A stretch of DNA of 33,428 bases, from the NCBI GenBank assembly GCA_030639305.1, contig DAOWCY010000060.1, positions 1-33,428 on the forward strand, written 5' to 3'. Position 1 is the stretch's first letter. Each line of letters starts with the position of its first letter. Source of the DNA: JAGLQA01 sp023135565 (GTDB taxonomy: Bacteria > Acidobacteriota > Aminicenantia > UBA2199). Shown here in pieces: positions 1-7,277 of this stretch. A program made the position numbers and the translations under genes. The notes below the pieces were generated by a model. That model did not search any database and was not told the origin of the DNA. It saw only the letters and a list, made by a program, of their open reading frames with translations.

Positions 1-240
1 GGAAAGCGTATCGCTCATGAAAAGTTTTGGGAGTCCAGAACCCTTTTCCAAAAGGGTTTTGGCCGCCGGAGGCAGAGTAATTTCATGGTAGGCTAATTCT
101 TTCTCCTTTTGTTTGGGGAGGCCGGGGAAACGAAATGGAGAAAAGAAAAAAATACTAAGGGACTTGCCTCCGGCGGCCCTGCCGGGGGCCAAACTTTTGA
201 AAAAGTTTGAACAAAACTTTTGTTTAAAAAAAGCGAGAAG
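1..240. repeat. Dispersed palindromic repeat block
   Basis: No gene is supported here. The stretch holds the modules seen in most gaps of this window: a GCCGCCGGAGGC-like GC palindrome, a CCTGCCGGGGGCC module, and an A/T module in which AAACTTTTG and AAAAGTTT-type words alternate (about 173-227). A divergent copy with CCCTTTTCCAAAAGGG lies at 39-57. Short open frames across it are repeat-derived and have no ribosome binding site. Confidence 0.75.
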
Positions 241-297
241 CGCTATCATCACCCCTGCTGTTTGGCGTCCAAAGCTGAACACTTACAAAAAAAAGAC

Positions 298-327
298 TTG
301 TAAATGGTAGGAGAATTATGTTATAAT
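298..327 (+). promoter_or_regulatory. Sigma70-type promoter for the aminomutase gene
   Basis: TTGTAA at 298-303, an 18-nt spacer and TATAAT at 322-327, preceded by TG one base upstream (extended -10). Transcription would begin near 334, giving a leader of about 270 nt before the ATG at 604. Assigned by consensus match only. Confidence 0.6.
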
Positions 328-333
328 ATTTTC

Positions 334-603
334 GGTTATGATAGAGAGCCGAAACACGTAAGGTTATTTCAAAACTGGATTTGGAACAAGAACCACCTGA
401 CGGCTGCAATTTGGATATTGAGAAACCTATGAAACGCTGCCGTTGGATAAGAGCATAAATAGGAAATCAAACTGTTGGTTTTTCAAGACTAATCTTGAAA
501 AAACCTCCCGGCGGCGCAAACCCGCTCAGGCAAATTTACTGCTCATTACCGCCGCATATATAGTATAACCGTTTAAGCTTTATTAATTAAAAGGAGGCCG
601 CTT
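334..603 (+). promoter_or_regulatory. Long structured 5' leader, class unknown
   Basis: The space between the promoter and the aminomutase start is unusually long and structured. A 10-bp perfect hairpin lies at 479-502 (TTTTTCAAGA, loop CTAA, TCTTGAAAAA), extendable by GG/CC with a bulge. A GC stem pairs 509-514 (CGGCGG) with 549-554 (CCGCCG). ACGGC and GCCGT also pair further upstream (near 398 and 440). The final hairpin ends about 36 nt before the ribosome binding site AAAGGAGG, so control of translation is possible. The word CTCAGGCAAA at 525-534 recalls the glycine riboswitch core, but the rest of that consensus is not convincing, so no class is assigned. Confidence 0.4.
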
Positions 604-2796
604 ATGTACAAGGCAAAAGATGACTATACAATTGCGATCGATGTTAAATCGCAAAAACTTTTAGATAGACTCTTAAATGAGAATCCTCGCCTGTCGAAAA
701 TTCTGCACGAAGCCAAAAACGCGGACGATGCTCGCGAAGAAATCAGGAAGTGCGTCCTGAACGAGATGAAAACACGCCCCAATGTGTTTAAATACTACAA
801 AGAAGAAAAAAAAGGCGGCAAGCTTTTCAAAACCCTGAAGTGGCACGATTATGCATCCATCAGGCTGCTGGATTATATAGACAATGCCGGTAGGGAGTTC
901 GAGGACCTCAACATCGGCGGGGAAGTCATAAAAAACAATCCTATAAAACTACTCTGGCTGGCGGTTAATAAGGGAATCGGCAGGGCTCGCCCGTATTTTT
1001 TCGAAGACATGATCTTTCTTTTTCGCCAGTTTACAGGCAAAAGAATAAGGAGAATGCACAAACGGGAAGAAGTGGAAACCTGGATGGAGAGATATCCTTC
1101 CGGTCTCGAACCCCGCGTCATCAAACTGCGGGTCGAAAACCGCAACCGTATCCTGAGTATTATTATAGAAGCGATAGACAAAGGAGAAATTAAAAGCCAG
1201 CGGTTTTTTTTCGAACCCGGCATGTCCCAGAAACAAAAATTTCTCCTGGCCCTTAAATGGTGGAAAAACAAAAAGTTCCATTACCGCTTTGCCGTTCGTT
1301 CTCCCGATCTTTTGAACCGCATGTTGGGATACTCTCTCGACCCGGATACCATGGACACCCTGAATGACGCCCAGAAAGCGGGCATACCCTTTTTCGTAAA
1401 CCCTTATTACATCTCACTTTTGCAGGTGCACACCCCGAAATTTGCTATCGGTGCGGACCTGGCCATCAGGGATTATGTGATTTACAGTAAAGATTTGGTC
1501 AAGGCGTTCGGCAGCATCGTGGCCTGGGAAAAAGAAGATAAAGTCGAACCGGGCAAACCCAATGCCGCCGGCTGGCTGCTGCCCACCCGTCATAATATAC
1601 ACCGCCGCTATCCTCACGTGGCCATTTTGATTCCCGATACCGTAGGCCGGGCCTGCGGCGGGCTTTGTGCGTCCTGTCAGCGTATGTATGTGTTCCAGAG
1701 CGGCTACCTTAATTTTGACTTAGACAAGTTAAAACCCAAAGAAACCTGGAAGCAAAAATTAAACAACCTGATGAAATATTTTGAAGAAGACGCGCAATTG
1801 CGCGACATTCTTATTACCGGCGGGGATTCGTTGATGAGTTCCGACAATACGCTTAAGAAGATTCTGGACGCGGTCTACGACATGGCCAAAGCCAAGAAAA
1901 AAGCCAACCGTGACAGGCCGGATGGAGAAAAATACGCGGAGATATTAAGGGTCAGGTTAGGCACCCGGCTGCTCGCTTATTTGCCCCAGCGTTTCACCTC
2001 CGACCTGGTAAAAGTCCTGGCCGCATTTAAAAAGAAAGCTGCTAAAATCGGCATCAAACAATTTGTTATCCAGACCCATTTCGAATCTCCCATGGAAGTG
2101 ACCCCGGAAGCCCGGGAAGCCGTCAAGAAAGTGCTTTCTGCCGGTTGGATAGTTTCCAACCAATTGGTTTTTACCGCCGCCGCCTCGCGCCGCGGGCACA
2201 CAGCCAGGCTGCGGCAGGTGCTCAACGAAATCGGTGTACTGCCTTATTATACTTTTTCGGTCAAAGGATACAGGGAGAACAAGCATCTTTTCACTCCTTA
2301 TGCCCGCACCGCACAAGAGATGAAGGAGGAGAAGTTTTTCGGTACTGTCCCGGAAGAGCATTACGACACACTCAAGGCGTTTCCCCGGGAACCTGAGAAA
2401 TCGGTTGAGAATATTGCCGGGTTACGGGAAGCCGCCGGTCTTCCTTTTCTTGCCACTGACCGCACGGTGGTAAACATCCCCGGCGTAGGCAAGAGTCTCA
2501 CTTTCCGGGTGATCGGGATCACCCATGATGGGCGGCGGATACTTGAGTTCGATCATGATCACAGGCGCGCCCTCAGCCCGATTACGAATAAGATGGGCAA
2601 GGTAGTGGTTATCGAATCCAAATCGGTAGGAGAATATTTGCAGCAGTTGGAGGACATGGGAGAAGACATTACCGAGTACAGGAATCTTTACGGTTATTCC
2701 ATGTGCGTGACCGAGGAGCGCATGCCCATCTACAAGTATCCGCAGTATGATTACGAAGTGACCGAGGAGTTCACCAACCTGCAGATAGACGATTGA
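604..2796 (+). CDS. KamA-family radical SAM aminomutase (lysine 2,3-aminomutase-like), long form
   Basis: 730 residues, start supported by AAAGGAGG just upstream. The radical SAM [4Fe-4S] motif CGGLCASC is at 351-358 (Cys351, Cys355, Cys358), followed by ITGGDS at 404-409, which matches the SAM-binding GGD region of KamA enzymes. A PGVGK segment near 626-630 corresponds to the PLP-lysine loop (PGGGGK) of lysine 2,3-aminomutase, making Lys630 the candidate PLP lysine. Classical KamA proteins have roughly 350-440 residues. This one adds about 340 N-terminal residues, basic and without recognised motifs, and a C-terminal tail. Family chemistry is a radical 1,2-amino shift on an amino acid; the substrate (lysine, glutamate or other) cannot be told from sequence. 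The gene stands alone, with a long leader and no partner genes. Family membership is solid, exact function is not. Confidence 0.88.
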   Translation: MYKAKDDYTIAIDVKSQKLLDRLLNENPRLSKILHEAKNADDAREEIRKCVLNEMKTRPNVFKYYKEEKKGGKLFKTLKWHDYASIRLLDYIDNAGREFEDLNIGGEVIKNNPIKLLWLAVNKGIGRARPYFFEDMIFLFRQFTGKRIRRMHKREEVETWMERYPSGLEPRVIKLRVENRNRILSIIIEAIDKGEIKSQRFFFEPGMSQKQKFLLALKWWKNKKFHYRFAVRSPDLLNRMLGYSLDPDTMDTLNDAQKAGIPFFVNPYYISLLQVHTPKFAIGADLAIRDYVIYSKDLVKAFGSIVAWEKEDKVEPGKPNAAGWLLPTRHNIHRRYPHVAILIPDTVGRACGGLCASCQRMYVFQSGYLNFDLDKLKPKETWKQKLNNLMKYFEEDAQLRDILITGGDSLMSSDNTLKKILDAVYDMAKAKKKANRDRPDGEKYAEILRVRLGTRLLAYLPQRFTSDLVKVLAAFKKKAAKIGIKQFVIQTHFESPMEVTPEAREAVKKVLSAGWIVSNQLVFTAAASRRGHTARLRQVLNEIGVLPYYTFSVKGYRENKHLFTPYARTAQEMKEEKFFGTVPEEHYDTLKAFPREPEKSVENIAGLREAAGLPFLATDRTVVNIPGVGKSLTFRVIGITHDGRRILEFDHDHRRALSPITNKMGKVVVIESKSVGEYLQQLEDMGEDITEYRNLYGYSMCVTEERMPIYKYPQYDYEVTEEFTNLQIDD

Positions 2797-2816
2797 TTTC
2801 TTCCGTTGGGTTCGTT

Positions 2817-2836
2817 ATTTGAGTTTAGTCTCAAAT
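2817..2836 (+). terminator. Weak A/T-rich hairpin after the aminomutase gene
   Basis: ATTTGAG (2817-2823) and CTCAAAT (2830-2836) form a 7-bp stem with a 6-nt loop, 21 bases after the stop codon. There is no clean U tract directly after it, only T-rich DNA further on (2907-2947), so terminator function is uncertain. Confidence 0.3.
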
Positions 2837-2959
2837 AATTGTCCATTTTATTAATAAAAATCGATCTCCCGGTTCCTCCAGGTTCTTTTACTGATGGTGC
2901 TATCCAGTTTTTTTTTGTGATTTTATTAATTTTTTATTAATATTTTTTGCTGCGTCCCC

Positions 2960-2977
2960 AATAATTCACAGTAAACA
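2960..2977. repeat. Direct repeat, left copy, flanking the DUF6883/DUF4926 cassette
   Basis: The 18-mer AATAATTCACAGTAAACA here is identical to 3781-3798. The two copies bracket the two small genes and the aspartic protease remnant. Each copy is followed closely by a T run. Confidence 0.8.
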
Positions 2978-3002
2978 AAACAGCACTTTTTTTTCTTCCC
3001 CC

Positions 3003-3031
3003 TTGACATCTTTTCCCACGAGAGGTAAAAT
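3003..3031 (+). promoter_or_regulatory. Promoter of the DUF6883-DUF4926 pair
   Basis: TTGACA (3003-3008), 17-nt spacer, TAAAAT (3026-3031): perfect -35 and one mismatch in the -10. Predicted transcription start is near 3038, 24 nt before the ATG at 3062. It lies inside the direct-repeat-bounded cassette, so the cassette carries its own promoter. Confidence 0.75.
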
Positions 3032-3061
3032 TTATTTTGGAGTTAAATATCAATAAGACTA

Positions 3062-3406
3062 ATGAAGTTACCTCACGCTAAAAAAGCCTTTGTTGACATC
3101 GAAAAGTTACGCGGTTACTGCCTGAACCCATTCCACATAAGAGGAAAACATAAAGCTCGCATATTTTCTTCGGTTTTAGGATTAACCTCAAAGGATGCGG
3201 AAAAGTTAAGAAAAGCGCTGCTGGAAGCAGCAAATAGCTGCGATGCAGTCCCCGGAGTGGAAGATCAATATGGAAAAAGATATATAATTGATTTTCTGAT
3301 GACAACAACAAAGGGGCAAGCGAAAATTAGAAGCACATGGATTGTTCTTAAACACGAACATTTTCCTAAACTGACAAGTTGTTTTATTCCTAAAAAGGAG
3401 GACTAA
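3062..3406 (+). CDS. DUF6883-type small protein
   Basis: 114 residues, basic, no signal peptide or membrane segment. The N-terminal pattern (KLRGYCLNP...GKHKARIF) and the later tract ending in TWIVL resemble DUF6883 proteins, which are often found beside DUF4926 proteins; function is unproven. The pair looks like a toxin-antitoxin-type or small defence module by size and order, but no catalytic residues can be named. The start is the ATG at 3062; the ribosome binding site is weak (a GGAG lies about 20 nt upstream). The last codons (AAA AAG GAG GAC) double as the ribosome binding site of the next gene, so the two are translationally coupled. Family name from recall of the pattern, moderate certainty. 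Confidence 0.65.
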   Translation: MKLPHAKKAFVDIEKLRGYCLNPFHIRGKHKARIFSSVLGLTSKDAEKLRKALLEAANSCDAVPGVEDQYGKRYIIDFLMTTTKGQAKIRSTWIVLKHEHFPKLTSCFIPKKED

Positions 3407-3409
3407 GAA

Positions 3410-3628
3410 ATGAATGAATCCATAAAATTATTAGACATAGTCGCTCTTACCGAAGATATACCCCAGGAGAATTTATATCGCGGGCAGGTAGGAACAGTTG
3501 TCGAGGTATTAGCTTCGGATGTATATGAAGTAGAATTCATTGACGATAACGGGCAAACTTATGCGCAGAAAGCTCTGAAAGATACCCGGTTACTGCTTCT
3601 ACATCATAAATGTATTAAGGTAGCATAA
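3410..3628 (+). CDS. DUF4926 domain-containing protein
   Basis: 72 residues, starting 3 nt after the DUF6883 stop with AAGGAGG positioned ideally. The sequence matches the DUF4926 pattern: an N-terminal LDIVALTEDIP, a central GQVGTVVEVL and a VEFIDDNG turn, all predicted beta strands of a small SH3-like barrel. These proteins are typically partners of DUF6883-like or other small genes and could act as an antitoxin or adaptor; this is inferred from context only. No membrane segment or signal peptide. Confidence 0.75.
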   Translation: MNESIKLLDIVALTEDIPQENLYRGQVGTVVEVLASDVYEVEFIDDNGQTYAQKALKDTRLLLLHHKCIKVA

Positions 3629-3650
3629 ATATTTTTTTCTTTCTGTTTCG

Positions 3651-3770
3651 AACCATGGGGATGTGGGGGTTGTGCCCATGGAGGACATGGCCCTGGTAGT
3701 GAACCCGGCTACCCGCACTTTGACGGTAAATCCACAAAGCCCGAATATTCCTCACGGACTGGTGAAATAA
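3651..3770 (+). pseudogene. 3' remnant of a clan AA aspartic protease gene
   Basis: In the frame ending at the TAA 3768-3770, the reading GDVGVVPMEDMALVV, then NPATRTLTVNP and SPNIPHGLVK, matches the C-terminal end of bacterial clan AA (retropepsin-like) aspartic proteases. The catalytic DTG/DSG half of the gene is absent: upstream lies only the end of the DUF4926 gene and a short T-rich spacer. Such proteases commonly neighbour small DUF/toxin-antitoxin-type genes, so this may be a decayed third member of the cassette. Too short for a working enzyme. Confidence 0.6.
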
Positions 3771-3780
3771 ACCGCGGCAA

Positions 3781-3798
3781 AATAATTCACAGTAAACA
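3781..3798. repeat. Direct repeat, right copy, flanking the cassette
   Basis: Identical 18-mer to 2960-2977 (AATAATTCACAGTAAACA), again followed by a long T run. It lies 10 bases after the protease remnant stop codon. Confidence 0.8.
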
Positions 3799-3820
3799 GT
3801 ATTTTTTTTTCACAGGGATA

Positions 3821-3849
3821 TTGATTTTTTTTTTAAAAACGATTATCAT
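3821..3849 (+). promoter_or_regulatory. Candidate promoter of the ABC transporter operon
   Basis: TTGATT (3821-3826), 17-nt spacer, TATCAT (3844-3849). Transcription would start near 3856, 33 nt before the ATG at 3889. The surrounding DNA is A/T-rich, so chance similarity is possible. Confidence 0.45.
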
Positions 3850-3888
3850 TAAAGCTTGAACTTTTAATCCAACATTCAAAGAGTTACG

Positions 3889-4800
3889 ATGAAGGCTTTA
3901 GAGATAAAAAATTTAAAAAAATCGTTTAAGTCGAATTTCTTGATAAAAGAATACCACGTCCTCAAAGATATTAACCTGAACGTCGAAAAAGGTGAAATAT
4001 ACGGCTTCTTAGGCCCCAACGGCGCCGGTAAAACCACTACCATAAAATGTGTCCTGCGTATCATTTTTCCCAATTCCGGGGAGATAAATATTTTCGATAA
4101 ACCCTACCAAAGTGTCGCAGCCCGGGAAAAAGTAGGCTTCCTGCCGGAACATCCCTACTTCTATGACTACCTGACGGCAGGAGAATTGCTCTCTTTTACC
4201 GGCCGGCTGTTCTCTATCCCCGCCAAAAAAATAGCAAAAAAAACAGCGGCACTAATCAAATTAGTGGGGCTGCAGGGAAAAGAAGACCTGAAACTGAAAA
4301 AATTCTCTAAAGGAATGATACAACGCGTCGGCCTGGCCCAATCCCTGATCAACGACCCGGACCTGATTATCCTGGACGAACCCTTCTCCGGCCTGGACCC
4401 TATCGGCAGGAAGGAATTAAGAGACATCATTTTATCATTAAAAGCTGACGGCAGAACCATTTTTTTCTCCTCCCATATCCTGCAGGACATGGAGTTGATC
4501 GTCGATAAAGTGGGCATTATCCTAAATGGCAAAATGGTGAAAGAGGGCAAACTCTCCCAATTAGTTTCCCACAGTGTGCGCTATTATGAGACGGTTTTTA
4601 GCGGCGTGGAAACCGCGGCTTTAGAAGAAAACAACCTGGAATATATGCAGCAGGACAAGAATTTTATTATCAAATCGATATCCGGGGAAGATGCCAACAA
4701 AATTATCCGCTTCGTGACGTCCCATAAGGGGACGATTTTGTCGGTGACCCCGGTAAAAATGACCCTGGAAGACATTTTCTTAAAGGAAATAAAAGAATGA
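3889..4800 (+). CDS. ABC transporter ATP-binding protein (ABC-2 export type)
   Basis: 303 residues, the usual length for NatA-like ATPases of ABC-2 exporters. Walker A GPNGAGKTT is at 42-50, the signature reads FSKGMIQR (SKGM in place of SGGQ, common in this subfamily), Walker B is LIILDEPFSGLD, and the switch histidine is in FFSSHILQD. A C-terminal extension of about 80 residues is typical of NatA/CcmA-like proteins. The stop overlaps the permease start (ATGA at 4797-4800), so the two are translated together. Substrate unknown: exporters of this type handle ions, lipids, drugs or surface polymers. The two following genes suggest an envelope or pilus-related role, by context only. Confidence 0.93.
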   Translation: MKALEIKNLKKSFKSNFLIKEYHVLKDINLNVEKGEIYGFLGPNGAGKTTTIKCVLRIIFPNSGEINIFDKPYQSVAAREKVGFLPEHPYFYDYLTAGELLSFTGRLFSIPAKKIAKKTAALIKLVGLQGKEDLKLKKFSKGMIQRVGLAQSLINDPDLIILDEPFSGLDPIGRKELRDIILSLKADGRTIFFSSHILQDMELIVDKVGIILNGKMVKEGKLSQLVSHSVRYYETVFSGVETAALEENNLEYMQQDKNFIIKSISGEDANKIIRFVTSHKGTILSVTPVKMTLEDIFLKEIKE

Positions 4801-5561
4801 AGATAAAAGCAATCGCCCTTAATACCTTTAAAGAAGCGGTGAGAAATAAAGTATTCTACCTGCTCATCGTGGTGGGCATCCTGTTTGCGCTGAGTTCCCA
4901 CATCATCAGCATGCTGACCTTAGGCGATAAAATAAAAGTATTGAAAGACGTGGGTCTGGCTTCGATTAATTTTTTCTGTGTGTTAATCGCCATTTTTACC
5001 GGCATCAACCTGGTTTTTAAAGAGATCGACAAAAGAACCATCTACAATATCATCAGCAAGCCGATATCGAGAAGTAACTTCATCCTGGGGAAATTTTTCG
5101 GGCTCGGTCTGACCCTGCTGGTGGCCCTGCTCTCCATGGCGGTTATTTTTTTCCTTTTTCTCCTGATCTCCACCGGGGAATTCGATTCCCGTATCCTGCT
5201 TTATTTTGCCTTGCTCTATTTCGAACTTTTAATCATAAGTGCGATTTCGATATTGTTTTCCTCCTTCTCCACCCCCATCCTGTCTTCTATATTTACTATC
5301 TCCCTGTACCTGATCGGCCATGTGTCCTGGACCTTTAACGAGTTTAAGCACAACCTGATCAAACCCTTAGAAAAGGCAGCCGCCTATTTATTTTACTATA
5401 TCATGCCCAACTTAGAGAAGCTGAACATAAAAAACATCATAGTCTTAGATGTGCCCATAAAGAGCGATGTGATAACGGCGTCGCTGCTTTATGCGGTTTG
5501 TTATATTTCGGCGGTGTTGATCCTGGCAATTTTAATTTTCAACAAAAAAGAATTCCAATGA
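4797..5561 (+). CDS. ABC-2 type transporter permease
   Basis: 254 residues with about six hydrophobic membrane segments (first near 17-40, then around 57-75, 98-125, 130-155, 160-180 and 220-250). The opening IALNTFKEAVRNKVFY is typical of ABC-2 permeases, where a cytoplasmic amphipathic helix precedes the first membrane span; KEIDKRTIYNIISKPISR between spans 2 and 3 is the other hallmark. It starts inside the ATPase stop codon and its own stop overlaps the next start (ATGA at 5558-5561). It would dimerise and pair with the ATPase to form an exporter in the inner membrane. Confidence 0.9.
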   Translation: MKIKAIALNTFKEAVRNKVFYLLIVVGILFALSSHIISMLTLGDKIKVLKDVGLASINFFCVLIAIFTGINLVFKEIDKRTIYNIISKPISRSNFILGKFFGLGLTLLVALLSMAVIFFLFLLISTGEFDSRILLYFALLYFELLIISAISILFSSFSTPILSSIFTISLYLIGHVSWTFNEFKHNLIKPLEKAAAYLFYYIMPNLEKLNIKNIIVLDVPIKSDVITASLLYAVCYISAVLILAILIFNKKEFQ

Positions 5562-6454
5562 GAAAAATATTGTTCTTCCCGCTGCTGCCTGTGCGGGACA
5601 AAGAAATAAAAGTGCGCACCCGTCTGTTTATCGCTTTCCTGCTGCTAATGGTGTTGGCGTCCACTTTCCAATCCAAATACGACGACAAAGTTAACTATTT
5701 CTCCGAACAAAATACCTTTGTTATACTACCCCCGGCCAAAAGCCTGAGAATCCTCTCTTTCGGTTACCGAAACTTAGTGGCGGATATGATTTTTATCTGG
5801 TCGATCCAATTCTACTCTTCCTACTACTTTTCCAACCGCTACGACTATCTCGAACACGTCTTTAACACTATTACCGATTTAACTCCCCTCTACCGGGCGC
5901 CTTATATCGTGGGCGCCTGGATCATGGCCTTAGAAGCTAACGACTATAAAATGGCCATCCGCCTGCTGCAAAAAGGATCGGACGCCATTCGAGATGAATA
6001 CCTTTTCGATTATGAGGCCGCTTTCTATGCTTTCCAGGAACTGGAAGATTACGCCCTGGCCGAGAAACTGTTTAAGCGGGCTTCGAAAAGACCCAATGCC
6101 CCGGCCTTAATAAAACGCAGTTGGGCCCACTTAGTCTATATGCGCGACAACTTACAGTTTGCCTGGCAGTTGTGGATGGATATATACAAAAACGCCAGGA
6201 CCATTACGGAGAAGGATTCCTCTTTTAACCACCTCTACCAGATCAAGTACGAAATGGATAAAAAAAATTTAGAAGAAAAAGCAGCCCGATATAAAAAAAA
6301 ATACGGTATGTATCCCTCTAACCTGGAAGCGCTGCTGCGCGTGGGTTTAATAAAAGCAATTCCCAAAGACTTCACCGGTATCGACTATACATACAACCCG
6401 GCAGCGGGGAAAATAAAAGCAAGGAAGGCATATAGATGGAAGAAATCATCCTGA
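5558..6454 (+). CDS. TPR-like membrane-anchored protein of unknown function
   Basis: 298 residues. The start at 5558 is chosen because it overlaps the permease stop (ATGA) and leads straight into a basic stretch and one membrane segment (about 20-38). Earlier in-frame starts would lie deep inside the permease. After the anchor comes a block with PPAKSLRILSFGYRNLVADM, a pattern shared by a family of TPR-like proteins in deltaproteobacteria and related phyla, followed by helical repeats rich in paired Ala/Leu/Tyr (about 100-230). The C-terminal end (YGMYPSNLEALLRVGLIKAIP) resembles a type II pseudopilin-style tail. Neighbours are an ABC exporter and a prepilin peptidase. A scaffold role at the inner membrane is inferred, not shown. 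Confidence 0.7.
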   Translation: MRKILFFPLLPVRDKEIKVRTRLFIAFLLLMVLASTFQSKYDDKVNYFSEQNTFVILPPAKSLRILSFGYRNLVADMIFIWSIQFYSSYYFSNRYDYLEHVFNTITDLTPLYRAPYIVGAWIMALEANDYKMAIRLLQKGSDAIRDEYLFDYEAAFYAFQELEDYALAEKLFKRASKRPNAPALIKRSWAHLVYMRDNLQFAWQLWMDIYKNARTITEKDSSFNHLYQIKYEMDKKNLEEKAARYKKKYGMYPSNLEALLRVGLIKAIPKDFTGIDYTYNPAAGKIKARKAYRWKKSS

Positions 6455-7200
6455 TACTCCTGGGCCTGATTTTCGGTAGTTTTCTAAACGTGGTTATCTA
6501 CCGGCTGCCCCAGGGCAAAAGTGTTATAAAACCGCGCTCCTTTTGTCCCTCATGTAACAAACTTATTAAATTTTACGACAATATCCCGGTTGTCAGCTAC
6601 TTTTTGCTGGGCGGGAAGTGCCGGCACTGCAAAGCGGAGATTCCCCTGCGTTATCCCCTGATCGAAGCGTTTACAGCTTTCAGCTTCTGGCTGGCCTATT
6701 TTTATTTTGGCCATGACCCGCTTTATACAGCGTTTACCATCCTGTTCGTCTTCCTGCTCATCCCCCTGGCCATCATCGACCTGACTCACATGATCCTGCC
6801 CGATGAATTAACCTTAGGAGGTGCGGTTATCTTCTTAGGGTACTCCTTTTTTCACCCGCATATCACGGTGGCCAATGCGTTTATTGCCGGTTTCGGTTCA
6901 GCCCTGATTTTTGCCGGTCTCTACTTTTTTTATTTAAAAGTCAGGAAAATAGAAGGATTAGGGTTTGGAGACGTGAAGATGATGCTTTTTTTAGGGGCCT
7001 TCTTAGGGCTGCACAACTTGCTGGTGGCAATCCTTCTCGCCTCTTTTTCGGGGCTGCTGGTAGGACTCTTCTTTATTATCTTCAAAGGCAAAAACCTGCA
7101 ATTGAAACTGCCTTTCGGTACTTTCCTGGCTTTAGGAAGTTACGTCTCTGTCTTCTACGGCATGGCAATTTACAGGTTGGTTCGCTCTTTGTTTATTTAG
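6436..7200 (+). CDS. pilD: Prepilin peptidase / N-methyltransferase (PilD/GspO family)
   Basis: 254 residues, full length for the family. The N-terminal cytoplasmic domain carries the two zinc-binding CxxC pairs (Cys37/Cys40 and Cys62/Cys65) seen in bifunctional enzymes that cleave the type IV prepilin leader and methylate the new N-terminus. The aspartic protease motifs are present: a DLTHMILPDE segment and GFGDVK, each supplying one catalytic Asp. Multiple membrane segments follow. The start at 6436 overlaps the end of the upstream gene by 19 nt and has AAGGAAGG before it. No pilin genes are in this window, so its substrates lie elsewhere. Confidence 0.92.
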   Translation: MEEIILILLGLIFGSFLNVVIYRLPQGKSVIKPRSFCPSCNKLIKFYDNIPVVSYFLLGGKCRHCKAEIPLRYPLIEAFTAFSFWLAYFYFGHDPLYTAFTILFVFLLIPLAIIDLTHMILPDELTLGGAVIFLGYSFFHPHITVANAFIAGFGSALIFAGLYFFYLKVRKIEGLGFGDVKMMLFLGAFLGLHNLLVAILLASFSGLLVGLFFIIFKGKNLQLKLPFGTFLALGSYVSVFYGMAIYRLVRSLFI

Positions 7201-7277
7201 CGGATATGCAATACCCGGGCCCCTTATAGGCTGGGGTCGCCGACCCCCGGACACCGTTCGCTCGAAGGACAAAAAAA
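7201..7277. repeat. Short GC-rich palindromic spacer
   Basis: CTGGGGTCGCCGACCCC (7231-7247) is a hairpin related to the dispersed palindromic modules. It could stop transcription from the ABC/pilD operon, but there is no T run after it. Confidence 0.45.

Noticed and set aside
113..310. 65-codon open frame near the left end
   Set aside because: It lies in dispersed repeat sequence, has no ribosome binding site and overlaps the aminomutase promoter.
500..556. Glycine riboswitch
   Set aside because: CTCAGGCAAA and GGCGCAAACC recall the aptamer, but the GGAGAG partner strand and overall spacing are not convincing. Kept only as a structured leader.
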